A stretch of DNA of 64,000 nucleotides from Sulfurospirillum sp036802865. GTDB lineage: Bacteria > Campylobacterota > Campylobacteria > Campylobacterales > Sulfurospirillaceae. Position numbers and translations under genes: made by a program. Below, in pieces: positions 62,350 through 64,000 of this stretch; the stretch's first letter is position 1, and every line of letters begins with the position of its first letter. The DNA lies in NCBI RefSeq assembly GCF_036802865.1, contig NZ_DAIRVK010000006.1, forward strand, positions 62,001-126,000. Reading direction: 5' to 3'. The notes under the pieces were generated by a model. The model was not told where the DNA came from. It searched no databases and was given only the letters and a program-made list of their open reading frames with translations.

Positions 62350-62684
62350 CACCTATAGTAGCGATTAACACAGGTACACCTCGTAGTGTAACAGGCAACA
62401 TTGTCAGTGGTGCATTAGCCGCTGGTATGGTAGCCACGGCTCTTTCATATACAAAGTACAAACAAGCAGAACTTAGCAAAGAAGAAGCGATTAAACAAAG
62501 CCTCAAGCTGTCCGTTCAAGGGGGCATTGCTACAGGAAGTGCGATTGCTGCGGCGAATGCGCTTGGCCGCAATAGCTGGTTGGGTGTTTTGGGCTCACTA
62601 ACGGTAGGGGTTGTAGGAATTTATGGTGTTGAAAAACTTTATTCTAAAACGTATGTAAAAGAGACAGAAGAGGATGAAAAATAA
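62346..62684 (+). CDS. Small membrane protein with paired Gly/Ala-rich helices
   Basis: 112 residues: helix NIVSGALAAGMVATALSY, a Lys/Glu-rich middle, then GGIATGSAIAAANALGR and VLGSLTVGVVGIYGVEKLY. Low side-chain bulk and repeated small residues suggest tight membrane packing or curvature. ATGA overlap before, TAATG after. No family recognised. Confidence 0.75.
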   Translation: MTPIVAINTGTPRSVTGNIVSGALAAGMVATALSYTKYKQAELSKEEAIKQSLKLSVQGGIATGSAIAAANALGRNSWLGVLGSLTVGVVGIYGVEKLYSKTYVKETEEDEK

Positions 62685-62986
62685 TGGAACTATTGAATTC
62701 ACTGGATAAAAACCCTTACATTGGCGGTGAGCCTTCAACTGAGACCAAAAACGAGGGTGGCATGTTAAGCAATCCTGAAAACATGTTTGGTGTATTTAAC
62801 ACTAAACAGTTTGTCGTTGGTGCCCTTATTGGGGCTGTGGGAGCGTATCTGCTTACCAACGAAAAAGCGCAGAAAAATCTTTTTAAAACCATTGCGAAAG
62901 GGACTGAAATGTTCCAAGCGGGCATTGAAGAGATGAAAGAGCGTTTTGAAGATGCTAAAGCTGAGCTAGCGGCTAAAGAAGCGTAA
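62684..62986 (+). CDS. Small membrane protein, GALxGAxGA type
   Basis: 100 residues: soluble N-terminus, helix FVVGALIGAVGAYLLT (about 43-58), then an amphipathic Lys/Glu coil (EMFQAGIEEMKERFEDAKAEL). Same build as the 62140 protein and as the tail of the ferritin-like protein. Confidence 0.75.
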   Translation: MELLNSLDKNPYIGGEPSTETKNEGGMLSNPENMFGVFNTKQFVVGALIGAVGAYLLTNEKAQKNLFKTIAKGTEMFQAGIEEMKERFEDAKAELAAKEA

Positions 62987-62990
62987 ATTT

Positions 62991-64000
62991 ATGCATAAAA
63001 CACGCCTGATTCACCAAACGCCCAAGCGGTTGCGTTATGTGAGCAATGCCCTAAAAAAGGTCAATGCGCATAGTCTCGCAGTTGATCTTAAAAAAATTAA
63101 AGGCGTAAACGAGGTTCGCATTAACCCTAAAATTGGCTCTGTCGTTTTTGAAGGAGACCAATTAGACGCAAACGTTCTTTTAGAGCATTTGCAAACGCTT
63201 GATATCTCAAAGTATCAGATTTGCGATACCTCTATTAATGCGTGTTTTAATGACCACGATGAAAAGCCAAGTATAAAAGGCATGGTGCGTTCGGGTCTTG
63301 CGCTGGTATTTCAGCCATTTATTCCTCAGCCCAATGTTAAACTGGCTATCAGTACACTTGCAAGTTTACCCCTTTTAAAAGAGGGAATGGTGGAGCTTTT
63401 TAGCGAAGGTTTAACCTCTAAAGTCCTTGAAGCGATGGCAGTGGGTGTCTCCTTAGCACGTAGAGATTACAGTGCGGCGAACAGTACCAATGTAATGCTT
63501 GAAATCGGCGAATACATCGAAGAGACAACGGTGCATAAAAGTGATGATCTCATCAAAGAACTCGCTAAACCCAATGTTGAAGAGGCATGGATCGAAGTTG
63601 AAGAGCATGGTAAACGAACCGAAAGACGCATCAGCACCTCAGAGGTGAAAGTCGGTGATATCGTCATTGTCGGCGCTGGCGATACAATACCTATTGATGG
63701 GCACATCATCGATGGAACGGCGTCCATTAACCAAGTGTCGATGACCGGTGAAGCGGAGCCTGTGAAAAAAGAGCGCGGTGGACGTGTTATATCGGGCACG
63801 ATTGTCGAAGCGGGGCGCATTCGCATCTGGGCGGAGCAGGTTGGAGATGACACGGCGACGCAACGCATTAGACACTACATCAAAAGTTCACTGGATGAAA
63901 AGTCCGCTATTGGTCTTAAAGCAACCCATTTAGCCGATAAACTCGTTCCTGTGACGTTAGGCATGGCTGGACTTTCGTACCTGATGCGTCGTGATATGGC
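62991..64000 (+). CDS. P1B-type ATPase, 3' end outside window
   Basis: 336 residues visible, no stop before the window end. N-terminal HMA-like domain (KRLRYVSNALKKVNAH, INPKIGSVVFEG) without CxxC, hydrophobic pair region (VRSGLALVFQPFIPQPNVKLAISTL, EGLTSKVLEAMAVGVSLARRD), then the actuator domain with VSMTGEAEPVKKERGGRVISGTIVEAGRI (TGE loop). The phosphorylation loop and metal-site helices lie beyond base 64000. Four bases after the previous gene. Context with HMA, ferritin-like and small membrane genes suggests a FezB (P1B-6) iron pump rather than a copper or zinc exporter. Confidence 0.85.
   Translation, partial: MHKTRLIHQTPKRLRYVSNALKKVNAHSLAVDLKKIKGVNEVRINPKIGSVVFEGDQLDANVLLEHLQTLDISKYQICDTSINACFNDHDEKPSIKGMVRSGLALVFQPFIPQPNVKLAISTLASLPLLKEGMVELFSEGLTSKVLEAMAVGVSLARRDYSAANSTNVMLEIGEYIEETTVHKSDDLIKELAKPNVEEAWIEVEEHGKRTERRISTSEVKVGDIVIVGAGDTIPIDGHIIDGTASINQVSMTGEAEPVKKERGGRVISGTIVEAGRIRIWAEQVGDDTATQRIRHYIKSSLDEKSAIGLKATHLADKLVPVTLGMAGLSYLMRRDM

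Noticed and set aside
62991..64000. Copper or zinc exporter as the identity of the P-type ATPase
   Set aside because: There is no CxxC in the N-terminal HMA-like domain and the companion genes are not those of cop or znt loci; the metal-site helices are outside the window, so this is a provisional rejection.
1..64000. tRNA, rRNA, insertion sequences or prophage genes
   Set aside because: No cloverleaf, ribosomal or transposase/integrase sequence was recognised on either strand.

Overview
The window looks like chromosome of an anaerobic or microaerophilic member of the Campylobacterota, most likely Sulfurospirillum or a close relative. This is inferred from the AT-rich coding, the OprD-type porins, the dense set of diguanylate cyclases, EAL proteins and PAS kinases, the NikABCDE, FeoAB and ExbBD-TonB genes, and short intergenic spaces with TATAAT-type promoters. 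No rRNA, tRNA, transposase, integrase or CRISPR array was seen.

Layout. 1-12,455: a type I secretion locus with the 3' end of a giant RTX protein (its 5' end lies outside the window), an LssB/LapB-type ABC exporter, an FkbM-type methyltransferase and an HlyD adaptor. 12,487-17,557: a DUF4062 gene, a two-gene double-cubane-cluster reductase plus ATP-dependent activase operon, an orphan protein and uppP. The units here are separated by copies of the 12-base palindrome TTTACATGTAAA. 17,658-21,829: PAS histidine kinase, EF-hand protein, ApbE flavin transferase, EAL protein. 21,943-28,636: an OprD-type porin divergent from a nikABCDE nickel importer, with a symmetric putative operator between them. 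28,633-33,761: a DNA glycosylase and a rarD-response regulator-histidine kinase-eptA operon (lipid A modification). 33,893-41,661: a Cache-PAS-GGDEF cyclase, an ArsC-like protein, a LysE exporter, then a six-gene operon with a LolD/FtsX-type ABC transporter and a NosL-like metal protein. 41,658-46,640: LysE exporter, flavodoxin with a tiny Cys-tailed ORF, and NicO/DUF1007 nickel-cobalt export genes.

46,694-64,000 is an iron region marked by seven 7-1-7 Fur-box-like sites (an eighth precedes the flavodoxin operon at 42,353). It holds DUF2325, an EAL protein, FeoA, FeoB and a GGDEF cyclase; then ExbB, ExbD, PepSY, TonB, an ECF sigma factor, FecR, an STN-type TonB-dependent receptor, a second PepSY protein, a porin and a Fur paralogue. 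It ends in a six-gene operon: an HMA-like protein, a ferritin-like protein with a membrane tail, three small membrane proteins and a P1B-type ATPase cut by the window end.

The most exciting candidate is that last operon (61,004-64,000). Its content matches the fez operons that build ferrosomes (membrane-bounded iron stores), here carrying a ferritin-like gene and sitting directly behind a Fur paralogue. Inside it lies one of two copies of a ~105-base repeat (the other at 37,073) whose copies differ by a compensatory base-pair change, pointing to a structured RNA. Other leads are the c-di-GMP enzymes bracketing FeoAB, a 20-bp perfect hairpin inside the fur paralogue, and the symmetric nik/porin operator.
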